Below the pieces are notes generated by a model. It saw only the letters and a program-made list of their open reading frames with translations. It made no database searches and was not told the DNA's origin. From Flavobacteriaceae bacterium LSUCC0859 (lineage in GTDB: Bacteria > Bacteroidota > Bacteroidia > Flavobacteriales > Flavobacteriaceae), in the NCBI GenBank assembly GCA_022239325.1, contig JAKOGP010000002.1, forward strand, positions 220,862 through 284,861: a DNA stretch of 64,000 nucleotides, given 5' to 3'. Below, in pieces: positions 63,257 to 64,000 of the stretch. Every line of letters starts with the position of its first letter. Position 1 is the first letter of the stretch. Position numbers and translations under genes: made by a program.

Positions 63257-64000
63257 TCTTCGTAGGGACGGTCCATAGAAAAATCTGAATGCTCTTTCAA
63301 AGTTTCTTCCATAGCTGTCTTACTCTTTAAAAGAGACGCTTCATTCCATCCCTCTTGCTCTTTAAAGACTGCTAGTACCGCCTCTAAACTCCAACTAATA
63401 CTACTAGGGTCAAAATACAAACGACCAGTCCTTCTAATATAAAAATCCTCAGGACTGCAAACCATTTCATGGGCCAAACCAAACTGTAACTCTGCTAGCA
63501 AGAGGGCTAAAGCCGCTTTCTTGCTGTCTATTGCTTCAGAAAGTTTTTCCTTTTCTTTTTCGTACAAACTCAGTATATCTGCAGACTGGTGGCCGTAATT
63601 AGTTACCAAATGCCAGGCTTGATAGGCGTCTAAACCGTCTTTTTTAAGCTGCTCACTGAGGGCTGTAATATATTTTTGAACCGCCTTAGAATTTTTAAAT
63701 TCATTGCCACACAATGGAATCTGGTCTGTGTGACATGCTTTGAGTTGCTGCTGCTTGTCTGAAGGCATTTTCTCAATGATCTTATCCAAAACACGCTCCG
63801 CCATTTTCCTATAACCCGTAAGTTTACCTCCGGCAATACTCACCAATCCTGAGGGAGAGGTAAATATTTCGTCTTTTCTAGAGAGCTCAGAAGCAGATTT
63901 ACCCTCCTCGTGAATGAGGGGTCTCAGACCCACCCAAGAAGAAATGACGTCTTCCAATTCCAAATTAATTTTTGGAAACATATGGTTCACCGCAGAAATC
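63253..64000 (-). CDS. glpD: Aerobic glycerol-3-phosphate dehydrogenase, C-terminal part
   Basis: Partial gene: the frame is open to the right edge, so the N-terminal FAD domain lies outside the window. The visible part encodes about 248 residues of GlpD. It has the end of the substrate domain (SSWVGLRPLI, IFTSPSGLVSIAGGKLTGYRKMAERVLD in parts) and the C-terminal helical cap with HLVTNYGHQSADILSLYE, VCSPEDFYIRRTGRLYFD. GlpD oxidises glycerol-3-phosphate to dihydroxyacetone phosphate and feeds electrons to quinone at the membrane. A GTG at 63990 is internal, not the start. No truncation or frameshift is seen. Confidence 0.92.
   Translation of the reverse strand, partial: ISAVNHMFPKINLELEDVISSWVGLRPLIHEEGKSASELSRKDEIFTSPSGLVSIAGGKLTGYRKMAERVLDKIIEKMPSDKQQQLKACHTDQIPLCGNEFKNSKAVQKYITALSEQLKKDGLDAYQAWHLVTNYGHQSADILSLYEKEKEKLSEAIDSKKAALALLLAELQFGLAHEMVCSPEDFYIRRTGRLYFDPSSISWSLEAVLAVFKEQEGWNEASLLKSKTAMEETLKEHSDFSMDRPYED

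Overview
The window looks like core chromosome of a marine-type member of the Flavobacteriaceae (Bacteroidota). The support is AT-rich DNA, very short or absent Shine-Dalgarno sequences, promoters of the Bacteroidota type (-7 box TAnnTTTG), five TonB-dependent receptors (several with an N-terminal carboxypeptidase-regulatory-like domain), family-restricted domains (DUF4270, DUF5689, DUF3108), a single-chain class II glycyl-tRNA synthetase, a type-2 isoleucyl-tRNA synthetase and a cysteine-poor DksA-like protein. I see no insertion sequence, prophage, CRISPR array, rRNA or tRNA gene. Gene order and base use look uniform, so horizontal transfer is not evident.

Layout. 1-2.1 kb: recX, a block of degenerate ~27-bp repeats and a GT-C membrane glycosyltransferase. 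2.1-10.4 kb (minus): BtuB-like receptor, atpC-atpD, and a TonB receptor/SGNH-hydrolase lipoprotein pair. 10.5-18.7 kb: a divergon with half-glycogen-synthase/DUF4270/glmS on the left and panC-panD-flippase-like-radA on the right. 18.7-25.5 kb: Tas-type aldo-keto reductase, xth-glyS, comF, an Ig-like lipoprotein and an omega-amidase. 25.7-28.4 kb: a soluble multi-PAS histidine kinase coupled to a single-domain response regulator. 28.4-33.8 kb: DUF5689 lipoprotein and TonB receptor, divergent from a secreted endonuclease/exonuclease/phosphatase-family enzyme. 33.9-40.5 kb: a large TonB receptor, then a DUF3108/M23 peptidase/pgi operon. 40.6-45.6 kb: a candidate stand-alone small RNA, a patatin-type outer-membrane phospholipase, uvrC and 5-formyl-THF cyclo-ligase. 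45.6-55.4 kb (minus): recO, heme-type TonB receptor, ileS, dksA-like, adhesin-like protein, lspA, plus gdhA. 55.6-64 kb: DinB-like, ArsC/Spx-like, EamA transporter, thioesterase/nitronate monooxygenase divergon, lipoprotein cytochrome c, SulP permease, gpsA and the 3' part of glpD.

Most content is housekeeping: pantothenate synthesis, ATP synthase, amino-sugar supply, tRNA charging, DNA repair, lipoprotein processing, and glycerol-3-phosphate synthesis versus oxidation. It is interleaved with outer-membrane uptake functions. The least explained elements are (i) two intergenic elements at about 40.6-40.7 kb and 61.7-61.9 kb with the same 3' module and GC-rich hairpin, the first having a complete promoter and terminator and so resembling a ~105-nt small RNA gene; (ii) an IleRS whose HxGH signature is swapped to GxHH, a form reported to give very strong mupirocin resistance; (iii) a half-length glycogen synthase lacking its substrate-binding loop and second domain; (iv) face-to-face promoters inside a palindrome between the thioesterase and nitronate monooxygenase genes; (v) promoter boxes only 4 nt upstream of the panD and glyS start codons, implying leaderless mRNAs.

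All calls rest on reading the sequence and remembered family motifs. No database search, structure prediction or alignment was run. Promoter calls rest mainly on the -7 box because the -33 box is weak in this phylum.
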